DNA of 64,000 nt from Shewanella saliphila (lineage in GTDB: Bacteria; Pseudomonadota; Gammaproteobacteria; Enterobacterales; Shewanellaceae). The first letter of the stretch is position 1. Every line of letters begins with the position of its first letter. This document shows positions 35,413 to 44,742 of this stretch, one piece after another. The translations under genes were made by a program, and so were the position numbers. The notes beneath the pieces were generated by a model. That model did no database searches. It was given only the letters and a program-made list of their open reading frames with translations, and had not been told where the DNA came from. The stretch covers positions 32,804 to 96,803 of the forward strand of contig NZ_BMQV01000014.1 of NCBI RefSeq assembly GCF_014648295.1, given 5' to 3'.

Positions 35413-36207
35413 TTAATGCGTGTTGTTAGGCAACAAGTTGTAAGCTGTTCTGACTGTATCATAGCCATATAGTCGCTCTAACTTTCGGACAATAAAATGG
35501 CCTCTGGCCATGTCTTGAAAGTGATCAATAAACACAGTATTGATAATTGCACCACCAGCAGCGCCAATAGCCGGTAACGCTTGAGCCGCGGCTTTTTGGG
35601 TGACTTGCACGCCAAATTTTTCAGCAATATTGCTGATGAGTTTCACCAAAAGCGGTGCTGCTTCGTCGGTTATCCCTTTTGTTAGCATAAATTCAGCCGC
35701 CTCCGACACCGACTTTGCTAACGCAGCTCTCACCGCAAAATATCCTGATTCACTGCTATCATCTAAATCACTCGTGCCTCCTAAAGCAAACACTTCTAAA
35801 CAGGCCATTTTTGTGTCGAGGGAGGTAATTAATTCGCCTTCACTGCGGGCAATATCCGCAATAGATCGCAACATAATCGTTGTAGAAACCGGCAGTTCAA
35901 CAGCAATAGCTGTTAAACCAAAAAAGCCACCCACACCACCACTCACCGCAGCACCTAATTTGTGCCAGCGATTAGATGACGCTTCACCGGGAATATCTTT
36001 CATGGTAAAGATAGCGGCTTCAGAGGCTTTCATTAACGATTTTTCAGTGACTTTGGCGATATTTTTATTCCAGTTAGCAGGCAGTAACGCCAACCCCTTT
36101 TCAATTGGCGTACCAATAAAGTGGCTTATTTTTACTGCTAATCCAGGGTTTTCTAATAGCGATTTGGCAATAACAAGTTCTTTGTAATGCGATTCTGAAA
36201 TATTCAA
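35413..36207 (-). CDS. EcsC-family protein
   Basis: A 264-residue protein with a hydrophobic glycine/alanine-rich core (GAAVSGGVGGFFGLTAIAVELPVSTTIMLRS, about 87-117) and the family segments FAVRAALAK and PAIGAAGGAIINTVFIDHFQDMARGHF. EcsC proteins are widespread and membrane-associated, and have no firm function. The start is a TTG at 36207 preceded by AGGGGA at normal spacing. It lies just upstream of the FNT-type channel and downstream of a small unknown gene, all on the same strand. Confidence 0.85.
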   Translation of the reverse strand: MNISESHYKELVIAKSLLENPGLAVKISHFIGTPIEKGLALLPANWNKNIAKVTEKSLMKASEAAIFTMKDIPGEASSNRWHKLGAAVSGGVGGFFGLTAIAVELPVSTTIMLRSIADIARSEGELITSLDTKMACLEVFALGGTSDLDDSSESGYFAVRAALAKSVSEAAEFMLTKGITDEAAPLLVKLISNIAEKFGVQVTQKAAAQALPAIGAAGGAIINTVFIDHFQDMARGHFIVRKLERLYGYDTVRTAYNLLPNNTH

Positions 36208-36291
36208 CGAGTCCCCTTATTGGTATGGCAACGGGGTGGTAACAAAAGCTGAAGACCTTCAGTTATTGATACAACAAAGTCAGTTCCAAAT

Positions 36292-36525
36292 CTAGTCATC
36301 TGTTTTCACGTTATGACTAACAGTTTTGGTACTTGTTGCTTTACTTACCATCGCTTGCATTTCTTGCTCGGTTTTGAGGCGGCAAACAGACAATTGCCCT
36401 AAACGCATAGCCTTAATCGCCTCTAAAGGATCATCAATCTGGCGGCCTCGTTGTGACATACCATAAGCAACACTATCATCAACATTTTCATCAACGGGTG
36501 TTTTATCATTTTTGGGGGTTGCCAT
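36292..36525 (-). CDS. Small soluble protein of unknown function (77 aa)
   Basis: An ATG with AGAGG seven bases upstream starts a 77-residue, polar protein (MATPKNDKTPVDENVDD...). It has no signal peptide or membrane segment. Central features are RGRQIDDPLEAIKAMRLGQL and a likely helix, KTEQEMQAMV. The gene is 84 bases upstream of the EcsC gene and downstream of the fdh operon 2 terminator. I recognise no family. Good initiation signals and location argue that it is real. Confidence 0.55.
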   Translation of the reverse strand: MATPKNDKTPVDENVDDSVAYGMSQRGRQIDDPLEAIKAMRLGQLSVCRLKTEQEMQAMVSKATSTKTVSHNVKTDD

Positions 36526-36716
36526 TACTGCCTCTTTTAATCATAGATGTTTTAGCAACAAACTGTCGCTTAGGTGGGCTAATCAGACCATTTTCAGGAT
36601 ATTTAATAGCATACCCTCTTTCTCTAGTTATGAGGATAGCCTTTGGTCATGACAATATTCGGATCATATTTATCACGCACCATACAACAATCAGCCAAAA
36701 CAAAAAAATGCCAATA

Positions 36717-36752
36717 AAAAACACCTTGTCAGTTACCTAACAAGGTGTTTTA
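36717..36752 (-). terminator. Terminator of fdh operon 2
   Basis: AAACACCTTGT pairs with ACAAGGTGTTT around a ten-base loop, with a minus-strand T run. It resembles the operon 1 terminator at 28.1 kb at most positions in both stem and loop (CAGTTGCCCA versus CAGTTACCTA). Confidence 0.9.
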
Positions 36753-36793
36753 TCTCTACCATAAACAAGTGTGTTAACACTTACTTTATAGGG

Positions 36794-37810
36794 TTACTCT
36801 TTGTATTTTAACGTGCCATCAGCTTTGATTTCGTCGTACCACACATTGTGGTGCTGCGAAGCCCAGTTTTCGTCACAATAGCCAGATACCATACACTCCA
36901 TACCACCTTCACTGAGTACGGTTGCCATCCAAATATGTACAATCGTAAACGCAATTAAGATTGCAGCGCTGACGCCATGTATCAACAAGGCAAGCAACGA
37001 CAACTCTCTTGGTAAATCAAGTGTAGGGAACACTAACATGACCCCTGTAGCACTGATACTTAGACCAAAAATAGCTAAGGTCCAAAACCACATTTTTTCA
37101 CCCGCGTTGGCAAATCCACTGTCTGGGTGTTTGCCTTTAAACGGACCAAAGTTAATGTAGCCACCCACCACTAAAAACCATTTCAAATCGTACATTTTAA
37201 AGGTTTGTAGTGGCATCCATTTAATAATACACAACAACCAAGAGACCATGAAAATAGGCCCCGACCAGTCGTGAGTAAACTTACTAAATGCGATGATACC
37301 GGCCCATATTCCTTCACCCACGTAAGGTGCAAGAAAATGCCGCCCGAGCATAATAACGATACCCGTTACCATCAGAGTTAGGCAAGATATCGCCATAATC
37401 CAATGTAACCACAGATCGCTTTTACTCCAACGAAGTACCATTTTGCCTGAAAAGCCTTTACTCAGTTTAGATGGACCATTCACTAAGTAAAACACTAAAA
37501 AGGCACCAAAAACCCCTATCACAGCTAAGCCGATTGCAGGTTTTAGGTAGGTATTTCGCAGGGCCTTTCCTTCATTACCTGCGACATTGATAAGCACATC
37601 GGCTTCTAAGCCTTTATCTGTACTGTATCCCGGTTCGCCGGCTTTAACTGCGCGCCAGAGATCTGCATCGCTGGATTTAGACTTTGCTTGTTGCTGGCTA
37701 GATTGCTCATCAGCGGCATACACCGGCGATGTGACCAACCCCAATCCCATACACAGAACCAACAGAGCAAACATCCTGCGCAGTGATTTGTTTAACGTTA
37801 AAGTTAACAT
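36794..37810 (-). CDS. fdhC: Formate dehydrogenase gamma subunit (cytochrome b556), operon 2
   Basis: A 338-residue paralogue of the operon 1 gamma subunit, with a signal-like N-terminus (about 1-32, ending VYAADEQ), a Gln/Ser/Lys-rich stretch, then four haem b-binding helices. I use the ATG at 37810, five bases after GGAG; a GTG two codons earlier is possible. The GGYINFGPFKGKHPD loop and WASQHHNVWYDEIK tail are conserved with operon 1, while the first 90 residues differ strongly. Confidence 0.93.
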   Translation of the reverse strand: MLTLTLNKSLRRMFALLVLCMGLGLVTSPVYAADEQSSQQQAKSKSSDADLWRAVKAGEPGYSTDKGLEADVLINVAGNEGKALRNTYLKPAIGLAVIGVFGAFLVFYLVNGPSKLSKGFSGKMVLRWSKSDLWLHWIMAISCLTLMVTGIVIMLGRHFLAPYVGEGIWAGIIAFSKFTHDWSGPIFMVSWLLCIIKWMPLQTFKMYDLKWFLVVGGYINFGPFKGKHPDSGFANAGEKMWFWTLAIFGLSISATGVMLVFPTLDLPRELSLLALLIHGVSAAILIAFTIVHIWMATVLSEGGMECMVSGYCDENWASQHHNVWYDEIKADGTLKYKE

Positions 37811-37857
37811 TGTCACTCCTTAAATGGCTGCGAACTTAATCGCAGCCTATGCTCTGG

Positions 37858-38454
37858 TTAGATCATTTCACCTGTTTTAGGATTGTAGCCCCAAATCACA
37901 TTTGGATTACCGCGTGTTGCCATACGTTGACGGTAAATGTCAGACACAATGCCTGCATCGCCCGCAAGTAACGCTTTGGTTGAACACAACTCGGCACACA
38001 TTGGTAATTTACCTTCTGCAATACGGTTTGCACCGTATTTTTGGCGCTCTGCATCAGAATGATCTTCTTCAGGGCCACCCGCACAGAATGTACATTTATC
38101 CATTTTACCGCGGCTACCAAATGCAGTCTTTTTAGGGAACTGCGGTGCACCAAACGGACAAGCATAGAAACAGTATCCACAACCGATACAAGTATCTTTG
38201 TTGTGTAACACAATGCCGTCTTCGGTACGGTAGAAACAGTCTGCAGGACATACGGCCATACAAGGCGCGTCGGTACAATGCATACAAGCAACTGATATTG
38301 ATGCTTCTCCTGGTTCACCATCGTTGATTGTCACCACGCGGCGACGCTGAATACCCCACTCTAAAGCAGAGTCGTTTTCGTTTTTACAAGCTGTGACGCA
38401 ACCGTTACACTCGATGCAGCGTTTGGTGTCACACAGAAATTTCATGACTGCCAT
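37858..38454 (-). CDS. fdhB: Formate dehydrogenase iron-sulfur (beta) subunit, operon 2
   Basis: A 198-residue subunit with the same four cysteine groups as its operon 1 copy. The two proteins differ at only a few positions (for example PTDC versus PADC, QKSTFGG versus KKTAFGS) up to residue 185. This copy ends with an extra YNPKTGEMI tail, giving the usual length. Electron relay between FdhA and FdhC. Confidence 0.95.
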   Translation of the reverse strand: MAVMKFLCDTKRCIECNGCVTACKNENDSALEWGIQRRRVVTINDGEPGEASISVACMHCTDAPCMAVCPADCFYRTEDGIVLHNKDTCIGCGYCFYACPFGAPQFPKKTAFGSRGKMDKCTFCAGGPEEDHSDAERQKYGANRIAEGKLPMCAELCSTKALLAGDAGIVSDIYRQRMATRGNPNVIWGYNPKTGEMI

Positions 38455-38481
38455 AATGGCTTATCTCCTCATCAAGTGTTG

Positions 38482-41331
38482 TTAGGCTTTGCTGATCTGA
38501 CACAAGCTAGACTTAGTCTCTTGCATCTGAGTCACAACATCATAGCCGTAGGTCATTACCGTGTTGGCTGATTCACCAATAATGTAAGGTACTGTGCCTT
38601 CTGGGTAGTTTTTCTCTAGGCTCTTGCCTTCAAATACACCCGCAAAGTGGTACGGCATAAAACATTCGCCAGCAATAACACGTGGTGTCACCATTGCCTT
38701 AACGGTAATTTTTGCCCCTTCTGGACTGTGAACAAACACGTCATCGCCATCACGTAAACCGCGATCAGCTGCATCTGCTGGGTTGATCTCGATAAACATT
38801 TCTTGCTGCAGTTCAGCAAGCCATGGGTTACAACGGGTTTCTTCACCACCACCTTCATACTCAACCAAACGACCAGTTGTGACAGCAAGTGGGAAGTCGG
38901 TAGCAAAATCCTTGTCTTGAATTGACTTATAAAGTGTAGGTAGGCGCGCTACCATACGGTCTTCATAAGTGGGGTACTTAGCCACTAAGTCACGACGAGG
39001 CGTGTATAGCGGTTCGCGGTGTAATGGAATGTCATCAGGGAAGTTCCATACGATACAACGCGCTTTAGCGTTACCGTAAGGCATACAACCATGCTTAATT
39101 GCCACACGCTGAATACCACCAGAGATATCTGTTTTCCAGTTTTTACCTTCTGCTTTGACTTTCTCTTCAGCCGTTAGGTCGTCCCACCAGCCAAGCTGTT
39201 TAAGCATGTCGGCAGTAAACTCTGGATAACCGTCTTGAATTTCAGATCCTTTCGAGAAAGAACCTTCTGCAAGAATGTTATTACCTTCGTGCTCAACACC
39301 ATAACGTGCACGGAAGTTACCGCCACCATCTTTAACTTCACGACCTGTGCGATACAGAATTTGTGAGCCTGGGTGTTTCTGTTCTGGTGTGCCCCAACAT
39401 GGCCAAGGTAAACCATAGGTTTCGCCTTTAGCTGGGCCGCCAGGTGCTTCTAGTGATTCAACGTCGAAGGTGCCCCAGTTTTCTTGGTGCATTTTCAAAC
39501 GTTCTGGGCTTTGGCCAGTGTAACCAATAGTCCACATACCTGTGTTAAATTCACGGGTGATATCTTCCACTAATGGCTCGTCACCATTGACTTTAATGTG
39601 CTTACAGAATTGATCTGCAACGCCCCATTTTTTGGCCAACTTATACATAATAACGTGGTCAGGTAACGACTCAAATAGTGGCTCAATCACTTGTGAGCGC
39701 CACTGAAGTGAACGGTTAGATGCAGATACTGAACCATAGGTTTCAAATTGAGTTGCTGCTGGCAGTAAATACACGCCATCTTGGCGTTCGTGCATAACAC
39801 CCGCCATGGTTGGGAATGGATCGACTACCACAATCGTGTCCATCTTGTTAAGCGCTTCACGCACTTCACGGCCACGAGTTTCGGTGTTAACAGACTGACC
39901 CCAGAAGAATCCCAAACGAATGTTGTCTTTTTGGGCAATCTTGGCTTTGTCTTCTAACACACCATCGTGCCAGCGTGAACAAGGAATACCTGCAGATGTT
40001 TGTGGTGATTGACCTAGGTATTCACCTTGGTCAAAACGATCTTTAACCCAGCTTGGTTCGAGATCCCATACATTTGACCAATGGTCCCATGCACCAGACG
40101 TTAAGCCGTAGTAACCTGGTAAGTTATCAAATAACAAACCAAAGTCTGTTGCACCCTGCACGTTATCGTGACCACGGAAAATGTTTGTTCCGCCGCCTTC
40201 AATACCCATGTTGCCAAGGGCTAACTGTAAAATACAGTAAGCACGAGTGTTAGCGTTACCAATGTGATGCTGAGTACCACCCATACACCACACGATAGTG
40301 CCAGGCTTAGTTTCAGCCATCATTTTGGCTACGCGATACATTTGCGCTTTAGGTACACCGGCAATGTTTTCGACTTCTTCTGGGGTGTATTTTTTCACTT
40401 CTTCTTTGATACGTTCCATGCCATATACACGTTGAGAAATGAATGATTCATCTTGCCAGCCGTTTTCGAAAATATGCCATAACAGACCATAAATAAATGG
40501 AATGTCAGTACCTGGACGAATATGAACATATTCATCAGATTTAGCTGCTGTACGGGTAAAACGTGGGTCAACCACAATGATTTTAGCGCCGCGTTCTTTA
40601 CCAATTAAAATGTGTTGCATCGCCACTGGGTGAGCTTCACATGGGTTAGAACCAATAAACATCATGCATTTTGAGTTGCGGATGTCGTTAAACGAGTTAG
40701 TTTGCGCACCGTAGCCCCAAGTGTTTGCAACACCGGCTACCGTGGTAGAGTGACAAATACGTGCAGAGTGATCGACATTGTTAGTGCCCCACATTGCCGC
40801 TAATTTGCGATACATATAAGCTTGTTCGTTTGAAAATTTTGCACTACCCATAAAGTAAACTGAATCAGGACCAGATTCTTGACGAATCGACTCCATTTTG
40901 TCGCCTACTTCATTGATGGCTTGCTCCCATGATAGACGCTTCCATTTACCGCCTTCTAACTTCATTGGGTATTTTAAGCGTTTTTCACCGTGGCCATGCT
41001 CACGTAATGCAGCACCTTTTGCACAGTGTCCACCTTGGTTAAATGGATGGTCGAACGCAGGCTCTTGCCCTGTCCATACCCCATTTTGTACTTCAGCATA
41101 AATACCACAACCAACAGAACAGTGAGAACAAATGGTTCTTTTCACTTCTGTAGGTGCGTTATGAGGCACGTCTTTTGCCTCTGCTTTACGCATCATACCT
41201 GCACCAAGCATTGACGCTGCGGCAATACCACCTGTCGCCAAGCTGGCAGACTTGAGGAATTGACGTCGGTTAAGACCTAAGCCGGACGTTGTTTTAGTCT
41301 CGACTGTGTCTGATTTGCGGGTTAATCGCAT
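38482..41331 (-). CDS. fdhA: Formate dehydrogenase catalytic (alpha) subunit, operon 2
   Basis: A 949-residue Tat-exported molybdopterin oxidoreductase (LNRRQFLKSA). Starting from the ATG at 41331, the 4Fe-4S ligands are Cys68, Cys71, Cys75 and Cys103 and the molybdenum ligand in SARICHS is Cys193. The GTG one codon earlier is less likely, given an AAGGAGAG site. It is very close to the operon 1 copy throughout, so the pair arose by duplication of a whole operon. Periplasmic formate oxidation. Confidence 0.96.
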   Translation of the reverse strand: MRLTRKSDTVETKTTSGLGLNRRQFLKSASLATGGIAAASMLGAGMMRKAEAKDVPHNAPTEVKRTICSHCSVGCGIYAEVQNGVWTGQEPAFDHPFNQGGHCAKGAALREHGHGEKRLKYPMKLEGGKWKRLSWEQAINEVGDKMESIRQESGPDSVYFMGSAKFSNEQAYMYRKLAAMWGTNNVDHSARICHSTTVAGVANTWGYGAQTNSFNDIRNSKCMMFIGSNPCEAHPVAMQHILIGKERGAKIIVVDPRFTRTAAKSDEYVHIRPGTDIPFIYGLLWHIFENGWQDESFISQRVYGMERIKEEVKKYTPEEVENIAGVPKAQMYRVAKMMAETKPGTIVWCMGGTQHHIGNANTRAYCILQLALGNMGIEGGGTNIFRGHDNVQGATDFGLLFDNLPGYYGLTSGAWDHWSNVWDLEPSWVKDRFDQGEYLGQSPQTSAGIPCSRWHDGVLEDKAKIAQKDNIRLGFFWGQSVNTETRGREVREALNKMDTIVVVDPFPTMAGVMHERQDGVYLLPAATQFETYGSVSASNRSLQWRSQVIEPLFESLPDHVIMYKLAKKWGVADQFCKHIKVNGDEPLVEDITREFNTGMWTIGYTGQSPERLKMHQENWGTFDVESLEAPGGPAKGETYGLPWPCWGTPEQKHPGSQILYRTGREVKDGGGNFRARYGVEHEGNNILAEGSFSKGSEIQDGYPEFTADMLKQLGWWDDLTAEEKVKAEGKNWKTDISGGIQRVAIKHGCMPYGNAKARCIVWNFPDDIPLHREPLYTPRRDLVAKYPTYEDRMVARLPTLYKSIQDKDFATDFPLAVTTGRLVEYEGGGEETRCNPWLAELQQEMFIEINPADAADRGLRDGDDVFVHSPEGAKITVKAMVTPRVIAGECFMPYHFAGVFEGKSLEKNYPEGTVPYIIGESANTVMTYGYDVVTQMQETKSSLCQISKA

Positions 41332-41347
41332 CACACACTCTCCTTTG

Positions 41348-41545
41348 TTATTTGCTTAACGAAGCATAGTAATTACGAATATGCTCTGTTTCGCGATAGT
41401 TATTGCCCTTAGGCTCTTCGGTAGAAGGTTTAGTCACTTGAGCAAGTGCTGGGGCACTCACACTTGCAACAGCACCTGCCGCACTGCCGAGCGCTAATGC
41501 TTTTAGCATTTGACGACGACCCATGTCGGAAGCTTGCTTCTTCAT
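41348..41545 (-). CDS. Formate dehydrogenase region Tat-signal small protein, operon 2
   Basis: A 65-residue TIGR02811-type protein with twin arginines in MGRRQMLKALALGSAAGA and the conserved TEHIRNYYASLSK tail. It is the same length as its operon 1 counterpart and lies 16 bases before fdhA. The conserved HIR-YY tail in both copies suggests that the part left after signal cleavage matters. Confidence 0.85.
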   Translation of the reverse strand: MKKQASDMGRRQMLKALALGSAAGAVASVSAPALAQVTKPSTEEPKGNNYRETEHIRNYYASLSK

Positions 41546-41595
41546 AATGTCTCCTTATTGATAAAAAGATGTGGCCGGTTAGGCCATCATCCGGT

Positions 41596-42261
41596 TTAGT
41601 TAATTTGCACAGCTTGTTCTTCTACTGGTTCTAAGTCAGCACTACCTGGACAATTCACCGGAATATTTAAACTTAACTGTTCAAATTCGTTAGCTTCGGC
41701 CGTAAAAAAGGCGTTAGCAAGTTGCGCAACCGCAACGTAAAACTTAGCACTAGGTGTTTTAGCTAAATTGTCGCAAAAGCGAATAATCCAGCTACCAATA
41801 TGGCGTTGATAAAACGCTAATTGGCGATAACCTGGAGCCTCTAAAATGAGGCAACCCATCACTTCGCATAGTGCGGCAACATGATCTTCAGGTTCTTTGA
41901 CGTTTTCTTCGCGTTCAAATCCTAATTGTATTAAGTCACTGCGTAATGCGGCTAGGGGTTTGTCCATTAATGAACCTGTCATAAACCAACTGCCGTAAGG
42001 CATTATTTCACCGCTGCCGACCCCTAAGAAGATGGCAAAATATTCATCTTCTAGGGTATCAGTATCACTTTTTTGTGCTGCTTGCTTCAATGCAACCCAA
42101 GCATCGCTCATGGCGTTGCCTTCTTCGACTTCTATGTCTAAATCAGCTAAAAACTGCAATAATTCGGCACTCGGTTGGCGACGCATTAACGCTGCCAACA
42201 ACTGATAAATATCAGCTCTTAATTGGTCGTTCTCGCTTATTTCTCTCACTGTTTCTGTCAT
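41596..42261 (-). CDS. TorD-family molybdoenzyme chaperone
   Basis: A 221-residue, mostly helical cytoplasmic protein starting at the ATG at 42261, eight bases after AAGAGA. It has the TorD/DmsD features LRADIYQLLAALMRRQPS, the EYFAIFLGVGSGEIMPYGSWF segment (about 82-102) and the acidic EPEDHVAALCEVMG (about 125-138). Such chaperones bind Tat signals of molybdoenzymes and help insert cofactor. Here the client is presumably FdhA of one or both operons. The frame is open 17 codons further up, but that overlaps the previous gene. Confidence 0.88.
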   Translation of the reverse strand: MTETVREISENDQLRADIYQLLAALMRRQPSAELLQFLADLDIEVEEGNAMSDAWVALKQAAQKSDTDTLEDEYFAIFLGVGSGEIMPYGSWFMTGSLMDKPLAALRSDLIQLGFEREENVKEPEDHVAALCEVMGCLILEAPGYRQLAFYQRHIGSWIIRFCDNLAKTPSAKFYVAVAQLANAFFTAEANEFEQLSLNIPVNCPGSADLEPVEEQAVQIN

Positions 42262-42271
42262 AGCAGATCTC

Positions 42272-43957
42272 TTATCGCAATTGCTTTTCTGGATCGTCAA
42301 GGATGTCTTCAAACATGTCTTTTACTCGGCAGTCGCCACACATTTTCAAACGTTCTATATTGGCGCTAAATGCACTGTGTGCGCCGACCATTTCTATCAT
42401 TTTGTGCACCATTGATTGGGTGGCAAATTCGCTACCGCATCGTATACATTCAAATGGTGGTTCTTGTTTTAGTATTTGAACTTGTTGGCGCTGTTGTGGA
42501 TTAAAGTTAATTTGTGCCACTAAGCTAATGACTTTTTCAGGACAAGCAGCTTCACATAAACCACATTGCACACAATCTTGCTCAGTAAACTTAAGTGCTG
42601 GTGTATCACCGCCATCTTTTAGCGCTTGGGTTGGGCAAGTCGCAACACATGACATGCACAAGGTACATTTGTCGCTGTTAATGCTCACAACGCCGTAAGG
42701 AATATTGGCAATAGATAGCACATTATCAACGGCTGCAGCTTGACTGTTTAGATGATCAATCGCTTGAAACAACAAACTGCGCTTGGCATTGCTAGCAGGC
42801 CCAGCATCAGCTTGGTTTACTGTCATTGGCATAATGACAGGCCACGCTAAACTGATTGCCAATGATGGGTATAAATCAGCAAGCTCATCTGGGCTAATTA
42901 AGCGTATACGCTGTGGCTGGCCCATTTCATCTAAAATGCGATTTGCTAGTGCTAATTCACCGTTTAACATTTGGGTTAACGTTGGTGCGGTCAAATCTGT
43001 ATTAAGAATAAGGATTTCACGCGCGCCATACGCTAACGTGGTCATCCAATGGTCAATACTGGCTACGGTAATCTCTTCCATTGCGATGGGTAACACATCA
43101 CCACTTAACTCATCTGTAATAAACTGCGCACCGGCTTCATTATCATGAAATAACACCACGGGTGCTGTTTGCGCTTGTAAACGGTAACGACTAACGAGCT
43201 TTTCAAGGTAAGAATGTAATGATTTTGGTGACGGTAAGTCGTAACTTAATGCCCCAGTTGGACATGCGTTGCTGCAACTGCCTGCGCCATGGCAAAGGTA
43301 TGGGTCGATTTCAATTTTTTGTGCCACGCTGCTAATTGCATCTGCAGGGCAAAAATTTAAACAACGATTACAACCATTTAAACCATGTTTGTTATGAGCG
43401 CAAATGTCATGATTGACTTTGACGTATCTTGGCTTATCAAACTCCCCGACTAAATCAGGGATTTGTTCAAGTGCGTCAGCAAGTAGCGCTTGGTCTTGGC
43501 CAACGTAAAAATAGCCGGGAGGTAACATTTCTAAGTTAATGCTTGGACTGTGGCTTAAGTCGAGCACGATATCAAAGTGGGCTTGACGAATTGCCACCAC
43601 ACTTAAATCGCTTACGCCATTGTCACCTTCAACCTTAACTTGAAACTGGCCTAAAAAGCCTTTAATGCTGATTAATTTATTATAGTAGCTTTCAATATCA
43701 GTTGCGGCATTCATTACCGCTTCAAGGTGAGCTTCATCCTGGCTGGTAATCGCTTCATTCGCCAAAATGACACAATTGTTCATAGTGGACAATTTGTCCG
43801 CTGCTAAACGGGCAAGATCTTCTGGGCCAATGACTAATACATTACCTTGAGTAGTATAGCTGACTGTTGGCGGGATCAGATTTTGTAGGATCTGCGTATT
43901 CGCCATCACCTGCTGCCGAGCTTGTTTCAGCATAGGCTGGTTTTTAATTATGCTCAT
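42272..43957 (-). CDS. Four-cluster polyferredoxin of the formate dehydrogenase locus
   Basis: A 561-residue soluble protein with two ferredoxin modules. The first (about 186-245) has CAHNKHGLNGCNRCLNFCP and CHGAGSCSNACP; the second (about 428-480) has CTLCMSCVATCP and CVQCGLCEAACP. Near the C-terminus, CIRCGSE and CGDC could bind a metal. No signal peptide is seen, so it is cytoplasmic. It occurs upstream of torD-fdh in Shewanella-type loci. It may serve cofactor maturation or cytoplasmic electron transfer; that is inference. Confidence 0.85.
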   Translation of the reverse strand: MSIIKNQPMLKQARQQVMANTQILQNLIPPTVSYTTQGNVLVIGPEDLARLAADKLSTMNNCVILANEAITSQDEAHLEAVMNAATDIESYYNKLISIKGFLGQFQVKVEGDNGVSDLSVVAIRQAHFDIVLDLSHSPSINLEMLPPGYFYVGQDQALLADALEQIPDLVGEFDKPRYVKVNHDICAHNKHGLNGCNRCLNFCPADAISSVAQKIEIDPYLCHGAGSCSNACPTGALSYDLPSPKSLHSYLEKLVSRYRLQAQTAPVVLFHDNEAGAQFITDELSGDVLPIAMEEITVASIDHWMTTLAYGAREILILNTDLTAPTLTQMLNGELALANRILDEMGQPQRIRLISPDELADLYPSLAISLAWPVIMPMTVNQADAGPASNAKRSLLFQAIDHLNSQAAAVDNVLSIANIPYGVVSINSDKCTLCMSCVATCPTQALKDGGDTPALKFTEQDCVQCGLCEAACPEKVISLVAQINFNPQQRQQVQILKQEPPFECIRCGSEFATQSMVHKMIEMVGAHSAFSANIERLKMCGDCRVKDMFEDILDDPEKQLR

Positions 43958-44097
43958 TGCGTTCCTAATATCGGTTTTATTCTGGGTTAATAACAGTGGC
44001 TCATTACTGTTATTAACGCTTGTTTAACTAAGCTCATTCAAACGACTGACAGCACACCCATTACTTTATCAATATCATATAGGTATGCAGAGGTCTG

Positions 44098-44742
44098 TTA
44101 GCCTTTAGCCTCATCACTGGCAAAAGCTGGCACAAGCTGGTCATCATCCTGAACTTGTGCATGACTGACCATAAGCGGCTCTGTCGATTGTTGAGATAAA
44201 CTTAACGATTCATCGCTATCGATAACATCTGTGTTATTTACCGTTTCAGCCATTTCAGCTTCAAGCGGGGTTTCAATGTTGTTTTCAACTTCTGCTAGCT
44301 TTTCATCTTCAGCATCATCAGTTTTTTCAACAACATAACGAAATACTTTATTGGCTAACTCAGCTGATACATCAGCAGATAACACTGGCTGATTGGAGTA
44401 ATCCAGTGCGTATTCTAGTAATCCATCAATATGCCCATATTGTGGTTGTTTCCATAAGGCACGTAATGCTGCAGCCTTCGCGGTTGGGTCGACATTTTTA
44501 GCCATAAAACGGGCAAAGCTGCCACCCACTTCAATGGTATTTGGATCGGGCAATGGCTCGTCTTCGACGTTGCTTTCAGTTAATGCCTCATCAACATCGT
44601 TTGTGTGACTTGCATCATCTAGGGCGACAACATCAACAGTTTCATCAACATGAGCGGCTTCTTGCTCAAGCTGTTCAGCTTCTTCAGCCACTCGTTGGCG
44701 ACGTAACTCCCAACGGCTTAATAATCCATCAGAGCTACTCAT
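44098..44742 (-). CDS. DUF3306 protein of the formate dehydrogenase locus
   Basis: A 214-residue acidic protein. The conserved core is SSSDGLLSRWELRRQRVA at the start and GGSFARFMAKNVDPTAKAAALRALWKQPQYGH in the middle (about 73-104), which marks DUF3306. The remainder is low-complexity and rich in Glu and Asp. The family is genetically tied to formate dehydrogenase operons, with unknown function. Its ATG overlaps the DUF3305 stop by four bases. Confidence 0.87.
   Translation of the reverse strand: MSSSDGLLSRWELRRQRVAEEAEQLEQEAAHVDETVDVVALDDASHTNDVDEALTESNVEDEPLPDPNTIEVGGSFARFMAKNVDPTAKAAALRALWKQPQYGHIDGLLEYALDYSNQPVLSADVSAELANKVFRYVVEKTDDAEDEKLAEVENNIETPLEAEMAETVNNTDVIDSDESLSLSQQSTEPLMVSHAQVQDDDQLVPAFASDEAKG

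Noticed and set aside
35600..36187. A 195-codon frame on the plus strand
   Set aside because: It is antisense to the EcsC gene, low in complexity (Ser/Ala/Pro-rich) and has no ribosome binding site.
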